64,000 bases of DNA, taken from NCBI RefSeq assembly GCF_000426285.1, contig NZ_AUFB01000003.1:357816-421815 (forward strand), given 5' to 3'. The notes under the pieces were generated by a model that saw only the letters and a program-made list of their open reading frames with translations, was not told the DNA's origin and made no database searches. Made by a program: the position numbers and the translations under genes. This stretch comes from Rhizobium leucaenae USDA 9039 (GTDB taxonomy: Bacteria > Pseudomonadota > Alphaproteobacteria > Rhizobiales > Rhizobiaceae). Below, in pieces: positions 17,472 through 26,721 of the stretch (its first letter is position 1; each line of letters begins with the position of its first letter).

Positions 17472-17502
17472 TTATCCGCCACATATGTTTCATGGCGGAT
17501 AA
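17472..17502. terminator. Hairpin after visR
   Basis: TTATCCGCCA (17472-17481) pairs perfectly with TGGCGGATAA (17493-17502) across an 11-base loop, 60 bases after visR. No long U run. It may end visR transcription or serve as a protein site. Confidence 0.45.
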
Positions 17503-17538
17503 GATCTCCCCCAAATTGTGGAAATGCGGAGTGAGGGT

Positions 17539-17571
17539 GCGGTTCTGCGCATTTCTGAAAAGCAGAACCGC
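17539..17571. terminator. Second hairpin in the visR / 17633 convergent gap
   Basis: GCGGTTCTGC (17539-17548) pairs perfectly with GCAGAACCGC (17562-17571), loop of 13 bases, between the ends of visR and the minus-strand gene at 17633. It may act as a two-way terminator; a pyrimidine-rich CTTTCTTTTT run lies about 30 bases further right. Confidence 0.5.
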
Positions 17572-17632
17572 TGGAACGCCGAGATGGCTCGGCCGACTTT
17601 CTTTTTAAAACTTGGGATGGTTTGAGCCTATT

Positions 17633-18067
17633 TCAGGCTGCGTGCGTCGTGCCGATCGCGTAGCGGGCGTCCCGCAGGCTGCGGGCGAGAAGCGCGGTGT
17701 TTTCGTCCGGATCGGCCGAGGCCTTGTCGAAGGCGATATGGTTGATCTCGATGCCGGCATGATGTTCGGCGAGCGCGAGCTTGGCATAGACGGTAACGCC
17801 GCGCGGTTTGATTTCGAGGTCGATGGTGACTTCCGCCGGCCCGCCCCATTCGAGCTTGTAGTCGCCCCCGAGGCCGAAATTGACCGTGCCCGGATGGAAA
17901 TAAAGCTCCGCCGCCGAAGCCACGAGGTCGGCGAGATTGCCATAGCGCTCGAAGCGCAGCAGCGAGATCAGATCGGCCGCGTCGAGAAGCCGCAATTCGC
18001 TGGCGACCGGGCTGATGGCCTCAGCCAGAATTTGTTCACGTTGGGCAGAGTAGGGGGATTTTTTCAT
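17633..18067 (-). CDS. Unknown conserved-position protein at the end of the motA-flhB operon
   Basis: A 144-residue soluble protein with no signal peptide or membrane segment. The N-terminal half is helical and charged; the second half has a possible beta sheet (FGLGGDYKLEWGG, then VTIDLEIKPRGVTVYAKL). It starts five bases after the flhB stop, so it is almost certainly cotranscribed with motA-fliM-fliN-fliG-flhB, and a gene of unknown function occupies the same position in S. meliloti. A role in export or motor assembly is an inference from position only. Confidence 0.8.
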   Translation of the reverse strand: MKKSPYSAQREQILAEAISPVASELRLLDAADLISLLRFERYGNLADLVASAAELYFHPGTVNFGLGGDYKLEWGGPAEVTIDLEIKPRGVTVYAKLALAEHHAGIEINHIAFDKASADPDENTALLARSLRDARYAIGTTHAA

Positions 18068-18072
18068 TCGAT

Positions 18073-19152
18073 TTATCGTACCCGTTTTCTATTCGACTGC
18101 GCGGCATAGATCCGATGAATCAGTTCTGCGACGGCCTTGTAAAATACTGACGGGATGACACTATCTACCGAGACTTGCGCAAACATGGAGCGCGCGAGTG
18201 GCGGGTCTTCGAAGACGGGAATGCCGTTTGCCTCGGCGATCTCCCTTATTTTGAGGGCGATGAGGTCCTGTCCCTTGGCGACGACGACCGGCGCATCGTT
18301 TTCTTCCCGGACATAGCGCAGCGCTACGGCAAAGTGGGTCGGATTGGCGATGACCAGAGTGGCGCGGGGCACCTGCTTCATCATGCGCCGGCGGGCACGG
18401 TCGCGGGCAATCGAGCGTTGGCGCGATTTAACGATCGGGTCGCCCTGGGATTGCTTGAACTCTTCCTTGACCTCCTGCTTCGTCATTTTCAACTGATCGA
18501 CCCAATGGAAACGGGTCCAGAGCACGTCGCCGATGGCGACGATGGCAGTTGCCAAAAGCACGATGGTCAGAATTCTCTGGATGATGGTCGACAGCCGCAC
18601 GAAGATCGTCTGCGGATCGGAAACCAGCGAATCGATTGCGTGGAAGAACTGGCCGCGCAGCACGAAGAACATGATGACGCCGACCACGAAGATCTTGGCA
18701 AGCGACTTGCCGAATTCGACAAGGCCCGAGGTACTGAAGATTCGGCCCCAGCCGGCCACCGGCGATATGCGGGAAAACTGCGGCTGGATGCGGTCGAGAA
18801 CGGGTGTCGGCAGGTTCTGGAACAGCGAGGAACCGATACCGAAGGCGAAGAACAGTACGACGGCGGGCAGCAGCAGGTTACCAACTTCCCAGCCGATGCG
18901 GATGAAGAGGGAAATGACGTCCGGCCCAGTATCGAGTCGCCACTGATCGGGTTTTTCGAAGAGATCGCGCAGCACCTCGCCCATGCGCCCCATGCGCGCC
19001 GGCAGGAAGAAGGTGACGTAGATGACGGTCGCGAGCATCGATGCGAAGAGCGTTGCTTCCCTGGAGTGAGGCACATTGCCCTTCTCCATGGTGTCGCGGA
19101 GTTTTTTCTCCGTCGGTTTTTCTGTTTTACTGTCCTTGTCTTCGTCAGCCAA
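18073..19152 (-). CDS. flhB: Flagellar export switch protein FlhB
   Basis: A 359-residue component of the flagellar type III export gate with four membrane segments and a cytoplasmic C-domain holding the self-cleavage motif NPTH at 270-273. It switches export from rod/hook to filament substrates, working with FliK. The start appears to be TTG at 19152, with AAGGA eight bases upstream; the only nearby ATG is out of frame. A hairpin at 19180-19202 separates it from fliG within the operon. Confidence 0.96.
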   Translation of the reverse strand: MADEDKDSKTEKPTEKKLRDTMEKGNVPHSREATLFASMLATVIYVTFFLPARMGRMGEVLRDLFEKPDQWRLDTGPDVISLFIRIGWEVGNLLLPAVVLFFAFGIGSSLFQNLPTPVLDRIQPQFSRISPVAGWGRIFSTSGLVEFGKSLAKIFVVGVIMFFVLRGQFFHAIDSLVSDPQTIFVRLSTIIQRILTIVLLATAIVAIGDVLWTRFHWVDQLKMTKQEVKEEFKQSQGDPIVKSRQRSIARDRARRRMMKQVPRATLVIANPTHFAVALRYVREENDAPVVVAKGQDLIALKIREIAEANGIPVFEDPPLARSMFAQVSVDSVIPSVFYKAVAELIHRIYAAQSNRKRVR

Positions 19153-19179
19153 AGCAGCCGTCCTTCATGAAACGGAAAG

Positions 19180-19202
19180 AGGCCGTGCATCATGCACGGC
19201 CT
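19180..19202 (-). other. Perfect hairpin between fliG and flhB
   Basis: AGGCCGTGCAT (19180-19190) and ATGCACGGCCT (19192-19202) are exact complements around one base, lying between two genes that otherwise look like one operon. Read on the minus strand it is followed by CTCTTTCC, a weak U run, so it could be a partial terminator or a processing site. Confidence 0.6.
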
Positions 19203-19245
19203 TGTTCTGAACAGTCTAAGACGATTTAGGTGAGTCGCGCTGAGG

Positions 19246-20289
19246 TCACGCGGCTTCTTCCACAGGCGTCTTGTCTTTTGCCTTGAGTTCGATCTGGCCG
19301 GAATTGGAAAGCCGGATGGCTTCCTGGGCGATGGCGCGCCGCGCGATGGCGATTTCGCGTGGATTGATGCCGGTATTGCCCATCTGCAGGTCGGATTCGA
19401 TCATGCGGCGCTGGCGCGGGCTGATCGAACTGAGCACGATCTCGCGAATCTCGGACGACGAGCCGCGCAGCGCCATGGTGAGAATGTCGGCTGCAATGTC
19501 GTTGAGCAGCATGACGCGGCTCGGCTGCGGCATGAGCGTAAGGTCGTCGAAGAGGAAGATCTTCGGGCGTACCTTGTCGACCGATTCCTTGTTGAGCGTT
19601 TCCAGCGAAGTGAGCAGCGTGTCGACCTGCGGCTTGTCCAGCTCGTTCATCAGCTCCGCCACCTTGGTCGAGCCGGAAGCATTGCGTTCGGCATCGATTT
19701 CGGCCATCAGCCCCAGCACGCGGTTTTCGATGATCTGCGCCGCTTTCGGGCTGACATCCTTGAGGTTGACGGTGCGGTTCATGATGTCGGCGCGTTGCGC
19801 CTCCGGCAGTTGCAGCAGAACCTTGGCGCCGAAGGAGGATGGCATCATCGACAGGACATAGGCGATGGTTTGCGGATGTTCGCGCAGGAAGAACTTGGCG
19901 ACGAAGGTCGGGTCCGCCTCGCCGAGGCGATCCCAGATCGAGGTCTCGTAAGCCTTGAAAGCCGTGCGCCGGCCGAGAAGGCTGTCGACCTCATCGGGTG
20001 TCAGGCCTTCTTCGAGGATGCTTTCGATCGCCTTGGCGTTGTCCATCAGACCCGCGCCTTCGGTGAAGAGATCCTCGAACTCCGCGACAAGCTGAGCCAG
20101 TTCGTCCGGCGGAATCAGCCTCAGCGATTGCGCGGACGCGATGATGAGCTGCAATTCATGCTGCGTAAAATACTTCAGCAGCCGCCCCGCCACCTGTTTT
20201 CCCATGGCAAGAAGAACGGCTGCGGCTTTTTCAGCCTGAGTTAACGGTTTCTCGGCAATCGCACCGCTGAAATCGTCAAAGTCCATCAT
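19246..20289 (-). CDS. fliG: Flagellar motor switch protein FliG
   Basis: A 347-residue rotor protein. N-domain (to ~110) for FliF binding, middle domain with the EHPQ motif (REHPQTIAYVLS, about 133-145), and a C-terminal torque domain with charged residues in VRPKIFLFDDL. It links the MS ring to FliM/FliN and meets MotA. Two ATGs open the frame at 20289 and 20286. It lies 49 bases after fliN in the motA operon. Confidence 0.96.
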   Translation of the reverse strand: MMDFDDFSGAIAEKPLTQAEKAAAVLLAMGKQVAGRLLKYFTQHELQLIIASAQSLRLIPPDELAQLVAEFEDLFTEGAGLMDNAKAIESILEEGLTPDEVDSLLGRRTAFKAYETSIWDRLGEADPTFVAKFFLREHPQTIAYVLSMMPSSFGAKVLLQLPEAQRADIMNRTVNLKDVSPKAAQIIENRVLGLMAEIDAERNASGSTKVAELMNELDKPQVDTLLTSLETLNKESVDKVRPKIFLFDDLTLMPQPSRVMLLNDIAADILTMALRGSSSEIREIVLSSISPRQRRMIESDLQMGNTGINPREIAIARRAIAQEAIRLSNSGQIELKAKDKTPVEEAA

Positions 20290-20338
20290 GGTCTTCGTCT
20301 CCGTCCCAAACCGGGAGTGGGCTTATCCTGAACCGGGT

Positions 20339-20875
20339 TCAGGTTTTCTTTGTATTCGATACTTCAATAAGCTTGATGCCGAACCGGGTGTCGTCATGTT
20401 CCAGCACGGTAATTTCGCCCCGGCCGATTCTGCGGCCGTTGACAGTGATTTCGACGGGCTCGCCGATCTTCTTGTCGAGGGCGATAATCGCGCCTTCGGT
20501 CAGGTTCATCAGGCCGGAGACCTGCATGCGGCTGCTGCCGAGCACGATCTGAACGTCGATCGGGATGTCCATGATCAGATCGAGATTGGCGGTCAGCGCG
20601 CTTCCCGGAGCGGCCGGTTCGGCAAAGGAGGAGCCGCCGAAATCGCCGCCGCCGAAGGTGGAGCCTGCGCTGTCGTCGCCGAAATCGCCACCGAAGGCGG
20701 AAAGATCCGTGCCCGGCTCGGCCCCGAATGTATCGGCACCGAAGTCTGGCATGCCACCGTCGGTGTCTTTCTTCAACACGCCGCGCAGGCCGTCGATGGC
20801 CTCGTCCAATGCGGCGTCGCTGTTTTCCACTTCCAGCGATTCCTCGCTGCTTTTCTGTGTCGTCTTCCTAACCAT
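20339..20875 (-). CDS. fliN: Flagellar motor switch protein FliN
   Basis: A 178-residue protein whose C-terminal ~80 residues are the SpoA/FliN domain ([11 protein letters not shown]...[11 protein letters not shown]). The N-terminal ~95 residues are an acidic, disordered extension with six FG dipeptides (45, 50, 61, 65, 74, 79) in a GDFG/TFGGG context, unlike short enteric FliN. It forms the lower C ring with FliM. Part of the motA-fliM-fliN-fliG-flhB operon. Confidence 0.95.
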   Translation of the reverse strand: MVRKTTQKSSEESLEVENSDAALDEAIDGLRGVLKKDTDGGMPDFGADTFGAEPGTDLSAFGGDFGDDSAGSTFGGGDFGGSSFAEPAAPGSALTANLDLIMDIPIDVQIVLGSSRMQVSGLMNLTEGAIIALDKKIGEPVEITVNGRRIGRGEITVLEHDDTRFGIKLIEVSNTKKT

Positions 20876-20941
20876 GAAATCACTATTCCAGTTGAAACTT
20901 GCCTCAAGCTGCCGTGGGTAGGCGAGCCACCCGCCAGCCGG

Positions 20942-21886
20942 TCAATTCATCAGGTGTCGAAGAAGCTCGTCGTCGGAATTCACATTATCCTTGACGCGCA
21001 CCGTGTAATTTTCGCCCGAGCGGCCGAATTCGCAGATGTAGAGGTCCTTGCTGTTGGCGCTGACCTCGACGCGGACATCACCCGCATCCATGAAGGGAAT
21101 GACGTCGCCGACCGCGAGCCTGGAAATCGTGTTCAGCGTCAGGGATTGCAGCCGGATCCGGGCCTCCAGCGTCACCTGCGAGCGACGCACCTGCTCGCTG
21201 AGCTGCTCCGTCCATGCTTCCGATGCGGCGGATGGGTTCTTCGCCCGCGGTGCGCTGACCACGGTGCGCAGCAGAACCTGCTGCGGGATGATGACGACGA
21301 TTTCCGAAACGGTCTTGCCGAGAGAGATCATCATGGTGATGGCAGCGGCGAATTCATCTGCCTGGTCGGCAACCGGCTTCGGGCGGTTCTCGATATTGTA
21401 CGGCGGGTCCAGATAAGGTTCGAAACCACCGGCCGCGTTGACGGCAGAGCGCAGCACGTTGGCGATCTTGTCGAATACCATGACCGCAAGATCGAGCTCG
21501 ATCGTCGACAGCGGCCGCGGAACGGGCGCCTCGATGCTCTCAGGCAGCGCACCCAGCATGTGCTCCATAAGGGTCATGATGAAGCCCGAGCCGCAGCCGA
21601 GAACGAACTTCGGTGCCCAGTTGCGCAGAGATCCATTCGCAAGCGCATAATTGCCGCCAAGGCCGGCGATGAGATCGTTCATCAGTCCCGATCGGCAGCC
21701 GGCATAGGCGATGGACACGTCGAGACCGGTTTCGGTCTTGATGAAGTCGGGGAGAAATTCGCCGTAGACCTGGCCGAAGGCGGCGGCGAGCTTTCCAACG
21801 GTTGCCTGGTCGCCGAGGCCACCGGTCAGCTTGGCAAACAGGGCGCGATCCATCGACTGTACCTTGGCTGGTGATTGCTGGCTCAT
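20942..21886 (-). CDS. fliM: Flagellar motor switch protein FliM (divergent)
   Basis: A 314-residue C-ring protein with a CheC-like middle domain and a SpoA C-domain (LAVGDVIPFMDAGDVRVEV). The N-terminal EIDALL-type CheY-docking peptide of enteric FliM is not present; the protein starts MSQQSPAKVQSMDRALF. It begins five bases after the motA stop. Identification rests on the C-domain and on the neighbours fliN and fliG. Confidence 0.93.
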   Translation of the reverse strand: MSQQSPAKVQSMDRALFAKLTGGLGDQATVGKLAAAFGQVYGEFLPDFIKTETGLDVSIAYAGCRSGLMNDLIAGLGGNYALANGSLRNWAPKFVLGCGSGFIMTLMEHMLGALPESIEAPVPRPLSTIELDLAVMVFDKIANVLRSAVNAAGGFEPYLDPPYNIENRPKPVADQADEFAAAITMMISLGKTVSEIVVIIPQQVLLRTVVSAPRAKNPSAASEAWTEQLSEQVRRSQVTLEARIRLQSLTLNTISRLAVGDVIPFMDAGDVRVEVSANSKDLYICEFGRSGENYTVRVKDNVNSDDELLRHLMN

Positions 21887-21891
21887 GATCG

Positions 21892-22764
21892 TCAGGCCGC
21901 CTTGCTCTCACCGCCGGGATTCATCATTTCCTGCTCGACGGCATCGATCGACGGCCGTTCGTAGGAGGAGATGGTCTTGCGGCCATATTCGAGCGCCACC
22001 TGCGGTACCGAGCCATTCATGTAGGCGAGCAACGTCTGCTTCACGATCACGTAGAGGCGATGCTGCTTGTTGCGAACGATCTTGATCTGCGACACGAGGG
22101 GGGCGCAGACGGAGTAGGAAAGGATAATGCCGAGGAAGGTGCCGACCAGTGCCGAGCCGATAAGGTGACCGAGCACTTCGGGCGAATCGTTGATGTGGCT
22201 CATGGCCTTGATGACGCCGAGAACGGCGGCGACGATACCGATGGCCGGGAAGGAATCGCCCATGATCGTGATGGCATGGTAGGGCTTCATCTTGTCGTGC
22301 AGAATGGTGTTGATTTCCTCGTCCATCAGCGCCTCGATCTCATGCGAGCGGGCGTTGCCGATGATGATGAGGCGGACATAATCGCAGATGAACGCCGTCA
22401 GTTCCTTGTTCTTCAGCACCGTCGGGGCGGCCTGGAAGATTATGGATTCGTCCGGGTTGTCGATGTGCGCTTCGATTTCGTTGCGCGACTTGGTGCGCAG
22501 GTCGCGCATCAGCGCATAGAGCACGCCGAGCGTGTCGAGATAGTTGCGTTCCTTCGGAACCGCATGCTTGAAGGCCTCGCCCAGCGCCTTACCGGAATCC
22601 TTCACGACCTTCATCGGATTGGCCATAATGAAGCCGCCGATGCCTGCGCCCGCGATGATGACAAATTCGAAGGGCTGGAACAGCGCGTCCACATGCCCGC
22701 CCATCGCCATGAAGCTGCCAATGATGCAGCCGCAGGTCACTACAAATCCGATAATAATATTCAT
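21892..22764 (-). CDS. motA: Flagellar stator protein MotA
   Basis: A 290-residue proton-channel stator subunit with four membrane segments. The cytoplasmic loop has the charged motif [12 protein letters not shown] that meets FliG. The conserved prolines occur in GDSFPAIG and SVCAPLV. The start was set at the ATG at 22764, where the first membrane segment ([15 protein letters not shown]) begins; the frame extends upstream to 22911 but that part lacks family character. First gene of a minus-strand operon, divergent from flgF. Its partner MotB is encoded 20 kb away at 42945. Confidence 0.96.
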   Translation of the reverse strand: MNIIIGFVVTCGCIIGSFMAMGGHVDALFQPFEFVIIAGAGIGGFIMANPMKVVKDSGKALGEAFKHAVPKERNYLDTLGVLYALMRDLRTKSRNEIEAHIDNPDESIIFQAAPTVLKNKELTAFICDYVRLIIIGNARSHEIEALMDEEINTILHDKMKPYHAITIMGDSFPAIGIVAAVLGVIKAMSHINDSPEVLGHLIGSALVGTFLGIILSYSVCAPLVSQIKIVRNKQHRLYVIVKQTLLAYMNGSVPQVALEYGRKTISSYERPSIDAVEQEMMNPGGESKAA

Positions 22765-22992
22765 CGCCAGTCCACACCTGAACGTTGCTTCCTTCGTTGA
22801 AGTAGGGGACCTGCCTTGCGTGAGGCTGTTCGGTGCGCTCCGAAAATGGCCTTTCGACGTGTCAGCTTCGCACAAGCCAATGCGGGTAGGGTATCGGGTA
22901 AGGGCATCCACGCCCGGCTAACGAAATGTAGGAGCGCCGCAATATTGGCGTTTCCTTTCCCGTTATTCTCCAATGTCCGGAGGGCGTTGAAA
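22765..22992. promoter_or_regulatory. Divergent promoter region motA / flgF
   Basis: 228 non-coding bases between the starts of two long flagellar operons. Both promoters should lie here. GGAGGG (about 22979-22984) is the Shine-Dalgarno sequence of flgF. The flagellin-type GGCATGA leader was not found here, consistent with an earlier expression class. Confidence 0.6.
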
Positions 22993-23727
22993 ATGCAGTC
23001 TGGTATCTATGTGGCGCTGTCATCGCAGATGGCGCTCGAGCGGCGTCTGACGACGATCGCCGATAACATGGCCAACGTGAATACCACGGGTTTTCGTGGC
23101 ACCGAGGTCAAGTTCAATCAAGTGCTCAGCAATACCGAAAACAAGCTCAACGCCAAGGTCGCCTTCGTCTCGCAAGGCAACGACTATCTCTCCACCGACA
23201 ACGGCGAACTGGAAAACACCGGCAATCTCTTCGATTTTGCGGTCAAGGGCGATGCCTGGTTCGGCATCAACACGCCGGCAGGCCTGGTCCTGACGCGCGA
23301 CGGCCGCTTCACCATGACCGAGAGCGGAGCGCTTGTCTCCACGCGAGGCTATCCGGTGCTCGATCCCGGCGGCGCACCGATCCAGCTCGATCCCGGCGGT
23401 GGGGCACCGAGCGTCTCCTCGGACGGCACGATCGCGCAGAACGGCAAGCAAGTCGGCAAGATCGGGCTCTACAGCGCCGATATCAGCAAGGGCTTCCTGC
23501 GCTATGATAATAGCGGTGTCTTGCCGACAGACCCGCCGCAGTCCGTCGTCGACCGCTCCAATGTCGGTATCGCCCAGGGGTATCTCGAAAACTCCAACGT
23601 CAACGGCATGCGGGAAATGACCCAGCTTATCGAAGTCAGCCGTGCTTTCGATAATATTTCGACGCTGACGAACAGCAGCGAAGGCACGCTCTCGGATGCG
23701 ATCAAGACCCTCGGCGGCAGCCAGTAA
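22993..23727 (+). CDS. flgF: Flagellar proximal rod protein FlgF
   Basis: A 244-residue rod protein starting at the ATG at 22993, ten bases after GGAGGG. It shows the rod/hook family N-terminal signature (NMANVNTTGFRG) and C-terminal helix (GYLENSNVNGMREMTQLIEVSRAF). The frame opens further upstream but without family sequence. First gene of the flgF-fliI-...-fliP block. Confidence 0.96.
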   Translation: MQSGIYVALSSQMALERRLTTIADNMANVNTTGFRGTEVKFNQVLSNTENKLNAKVAFVSQGNDYLSTDNGELENTGNLFDFAVKGDAWFGINTPAGLVLTRDGRFTMTESGALVSTRGYPVLDPGGAPIQLDPGGGAPSVSSDGTIAQNGKQVGKIGLYSADISKGFLRYDNSGVLPTDPPQSVVDRSNVGIAQGYLENSNVNGMREMTQLIEVSRAFDNISTLTNSSEGTLSDAIKTLGGSQ

Positions 23728-23736
23728 GAGGGTCGG

Positions 23737-25128
23737 ATGATGTTCGAGGATGGGCTGCCTGAGGGCGCGATGTCGCCAAGATTTTCGCGTATGGCCGCTT
23801 TGGCGGATCAATATTTGATGGCGGAAAATACGGTTGCCGACGGCGGCCATGTGCGCACTATCGCCGCCGGACAGTACACCGTCGCCGGCCTTTCCAGGCA
23901 TGTGCGTCTCGGCGAGTTCGTCGCCCACCGATCCTCGACCGGCATCCATCTCGGCGAAGTCGTCCGCGTCGAGCCTGAGCTGACCTATGTCTGCCCGATC
24001 GAGCCGGGCGAGCCGATCGGCATCCATGACACGGTCATCCGCAAAGGCGCCTTCCGTATCGCTCCGTCGGATAGCTGGTGCGGGCGCACGATCAACTCGC
24101 TGGGCGAGCCGATCGATGGCCTGGGACCGCTGACGGCGGGCATGGAGTCGCGCTCGATCTCCAATACTGCGCCGCCCTCGATGACGCGCAAACGCGTCGA
24201 GACGGGCTTCAAAACCGGCGTGCGCGCCATCGACATCTTCTCGCCGCTCTGCCTTGGCCAGCGTCTCGGCATCTTCGCCGGTTCCGGCGTCGGCAAGTCG
24301 ACGCTGCTGTCGATGCTGGCCCGCGCCAATGCTTTCGACAAGGTGGTGATCGCCCTGGTCGGCGAACGTGGCCGCGAAGTCCGCGAATTCATCGAGGACA
24401 CGCTCGGTTCCCACATGCAGAAGTCGATCGCCATCGTCGCGACCAGCGACGAGAGCCCGATGCTGCGCAAGATGGCGCCGTTGTCGGCCATCACCATCGC
24501 CGAGCATTTCCGCGATCAGGGCGACAATGTGCTGTTGATCGTCGACAGCGTCACCCGCTTCGCCCATGCGATCCGCGAGGTTGCGACCGCGTCCGGCGAA
24601 CCGCCGATCGCGCGCGGTTATCCGGCCTCCGTCTTCACCGAACTGCCGCGCCTTCTCGAGCGCGCAGGTCCGGGGCCGGAAGGGACCGGCACGATCACCG
24701 CCATCATTTCCATCCTCGTCGACGGCGACAATCACAACGACCCGATTGCCGATTCCACCCGCGGCATTCTCGATGGCCATATCGTCCTGCAGCGCAGCCT
24801 GGCGGAGGAGGGTCGTTATCCGCCGATCGATCCCTTGGCCTCGGTGTCGCGCTTAGCGCGCAAAGCCTGGACGCCGGATCAGGAAAAGTTGGTTTCGCGC
24901 CTGAAGGCGCTCGTGCACCGCTATGAGGAAACCCGAGACCTGCGCCTGATCGGCGGATATCGCCAGGGCAGCGACCCGGATCTCGACATGGCCGTCCGCC
25001 AGGTACCGATCATCTACGACATCCTGAAACAGACCCCGGGCGAACGCCCCTCGGCCGATGCCTTTACCGACCTTGCGACCGCGTTGAAAAACGGCTCGGC
25101 CGCAAACATCCAGCCGAGAGCAAAATGA
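23737..25128 (+). CDS. fliI: Flagellar export ATPase FliI
   Basis: A 463-residue F1-beta-like ATPase with Walker A GSGVGKST (about 182-189), Walker B VLLIVDSVTRF (about 264-275) and the catalytic region ERGREVREF. It powers unfolding and delivery of flagellar export substrates. Its usual partners FliH and FliJ are not annotated by name in rhizobia; candidates lie at 42319 and 57633. Confidence 0.97.
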   Translation: MMFEDGLPEGAMSPRFSRMAALADQYLMAENTVADGGHVRTIAAGQYTVAGLSRHVRLGEFVAHRSSTGIHLGEVVRVEPELTYVCPIEPGEPIGIHDTVIRKGAFRIAPSDSWCGRTINSLGEPIDGLGPLTAGMESRSISNTAPPSMTRKRVETGFKTGVRAIDIFSPLCLGQRLGIFAGSGVGKSTLLSMLARANAFDKVVIALVGERGREVREFIEDTLGSHMQKSIAIVATSDESPMLRKMAPLSAITIAEHFRDQGDNVLLIVDSVTRFAHAIREVATASGEPPIARGYPASVFTELPRLLERAGPGPEGTGTITAIISILVDGDNHNDPIADSTRGILDGHIVLQRSLAEEGRYPPIDPLASVSRLARKAWTPDQEKLVSRLKALVHRYEETRDLRLIGGYRQGSDPDLDMAVRQVPIIYDILKQTPGERPSADAFTDLATALKNGSAANIQPRAK

Positions 25129-25228
25129 TGTTTCCACGCAATGTCGTTCGCTCCAGCCAATTGATGTCGCATCCCCCGGTCCGAAATTGCTTCACGCCGT
25201 TCGGGCCATGCCGAGAGAGAGGCCAGAC

Positions 25229-25774
25229 GTGAGAGAATCCGATGCAGACGAACCGGTCGCTCCGCTGAAGCCGGTAAAAAAGCGGACCTTCACCGATAAG
25301 GCACTGGCCGGCACCGGCCTGTTGCTCGCCGGTATCTCGGCCTTCTTCCCCTGGTACGTATTCCTGAACCCGGACAAGTTCGGCATTCACGTTGCCGAAG
25401 GCGATCGCACCCGTGACCTGCCGAACTGGCCGGGACGCGAGATCGTCAACGTCTCGCCGCTCGCCATGGTCAACAAGAATCCGAACGAACCGAAGGTTAT
25501 CGCTCCCGATCCGCTGACGACGGCGACGATCAGCAACGTCGGACGCGAAGACGATAAGGGCCAGCCGGCCGAAGATCAGCCGTTCCCCGGCAAGTCGCCG
25601 TTCCATTTGCTGCACGTCGCCAACGGCCGGGCTCTGATCGAGGATGACACCGGCATGTATGTCGTGCGCGTCGGCTCGATCCTGCCCGATAACAGCCGTC
25701 TGGCGACGATCGAGCAGCGTGACGGAAAGTGGATCATCGTCACCTCTACCGGCGATGTCTACGGCCATGACTGA
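25229..25774 (+). CDS. Unknown single-pass membrane protein between fliI and flgB
   Basis: A 181-residue protein from the GTG at 25229, which has GAGAGG six bases upstream; an ATG at 25208 or TTG at 25187 would give longer forms. A basic N-terminus (about 30 residues) precedes one membrane segment (about 30-52, ending PWYVFLN), then a ~130-residue domain whose end (RDGKWIIVTSTGDVYGHD) looks beta-rich. The position between fliI and flgBC is kept in rhizobia, where the gene has no assigned function. It may assist rod or export assembly; this is an inference from context. Confidence 0.78.
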   Translation: MRESDADEPVAPLKPVKKRTFTDKALAGTGLLLAGISAFFPWYVFLNPDKFGIHVAEGDRTRDLPNWPGREIVNVSPLAMVNKNPNEPKVIAPDPLTTATISNVGREDDKGQPAEDQPFPGKSPFHLLHVANGRALIEDDTGMYVVRVGSILPDNSRLATIEQRDGKWIIVTSTGDVYGHD

Positions 25775-25892
25775 TAACCCGCAATCGCCTGCGTATCAGG
25801 CTTAGTAAAGACTTTAGCAAGAACGCATTCCCCGCAAGTCCCACGCAAGATTATCCCTCTAGGGTCCCTGCTGTAAGAACGGAGAGAAGCCC

Positions 25893-26285
25893 ATGCAACC
25901 GATTCAGCTCTTTGACCTGGCCTCGCGGCAAGCCGAGTGGCTCCAGGTTCGCCAGGAGGTCGTTGCCGGCAATATCGCCAATGCCAATACCCCGAAGTTC
26001 CACGCGAAGGACGTCACGCCGTTTCAAGCCGTTCTCGACAACGAGAACGTCGCCATGGCGAAGACCAATCCGGCGCATTTTTCGGGCAATGAATTCAGTC
26101 AGAGCGGCGACGTGAACGTCGAGGAAGCGTCGCTCAATCAGGAAATCGGCGTCCAGGAGTCGGGTAACACCGTTGGCCTGGAAGACGAGCTCGCCAAATC
26201 CGGCGACATCCAGCGCCAGTACGGTTTGAACACCGCGCTGGTCAGCTCCTTTCATCGCATGATGTTGATGACCGTAAAACAATAG
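25893..26285 (+). CDS. flgB: Flagellar proximal rod protein FlgB
   Basis: A 130-residue rod subunit with the family signature RQEVVAGNIANANTPKFHAKD near residues 20-40 and a C-terminal helix. It begins the flgB-flgC-fliE rod group, 17 bases before flgC, as in most flagellar systems. Confidence 0.95.
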   Translation: MQPIQLFDLASRQAEWLQVRQEVVAGNIANANTPKFHAKDVTPFQAVLDNENVAMAKTNPAHFSGNEFSQSGDVNVEEASLNQEIGVQESGNTVGLEDELAKSGDIQRQYGLNTALVSSFHRMMLMTVKQ

Positions 26286-26301
26286 ATGAAGTGAAGATGT
26301 T

Positions 26302-26721
26302 ATGGACCCTTTATCAGCCGCGTTGAAGATCGCGGGCTCCGGCCTGGAGGCCCAATCGACCCGCCTGCGTGTTGTTTCCGAAAATATCGCCAATGCCCGT
26401 TCGACGGGCGATACTCCCGGTTCCGATCCCTATCGCCGCAAGACCGTGACGTTCGGTGCCGAGCTTGATCGCGCCAACGGCCTGACCACGGTGGGGGTGA
26501 AGAAGTTGGGGGAGGACACCGGCAAGTTCATCGAGGAATACGACCCAGACAATCCGGCGGCGGACACCAAGGGCTATGTCAAGATGCCCAACGTCAACGT
26601 TCTCGTTGAAATGGCCGACATGCGCGAAGCCAATCGCTCCTATGAGGCCAATCTGCAAACGATCAAGCAGTCGCGCGATCTCATCAACTCCACCATTGAT
26701 CTCTTGAAGAATGCACAATGA
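26302..26721 (+). CDS. flgC: Flagellar proximal rod protein FlgC
   Basis: A 139-residue rod subunit: N-terminal [11 protein letters not shown] near residue 27 and C-terminal [15 protein letters not shown]. The stop overlaps the fliE start by four bases. Confidence 0.95.
   Translation: MDPLSAALKIAGSGLEAQSTRLRVVSENIANARSTGDTPGSDPYRRKTVTFGAELDRANGLTTVGVKKLGEDTGKFIEEYDPDNPAADTKGYVKMPNVNVLVEMADMREANRSYEANLQTIKQSRDLINSTIDLLKNAQ

Noticed and set aside
20288..21874. 528-codon plus-strand frame opposite fliN and fliM
   Set aside because: Antisense shadow; it crosses the fliM-fliN gap and shows no domain.
23020..24780. 586-codon minus-strand open frame opposite flgF and fliI
   Set aside because: Antisense shadow of flgF and fliI, which are certain by their motifs. 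High GC at third positions produces such long frames.
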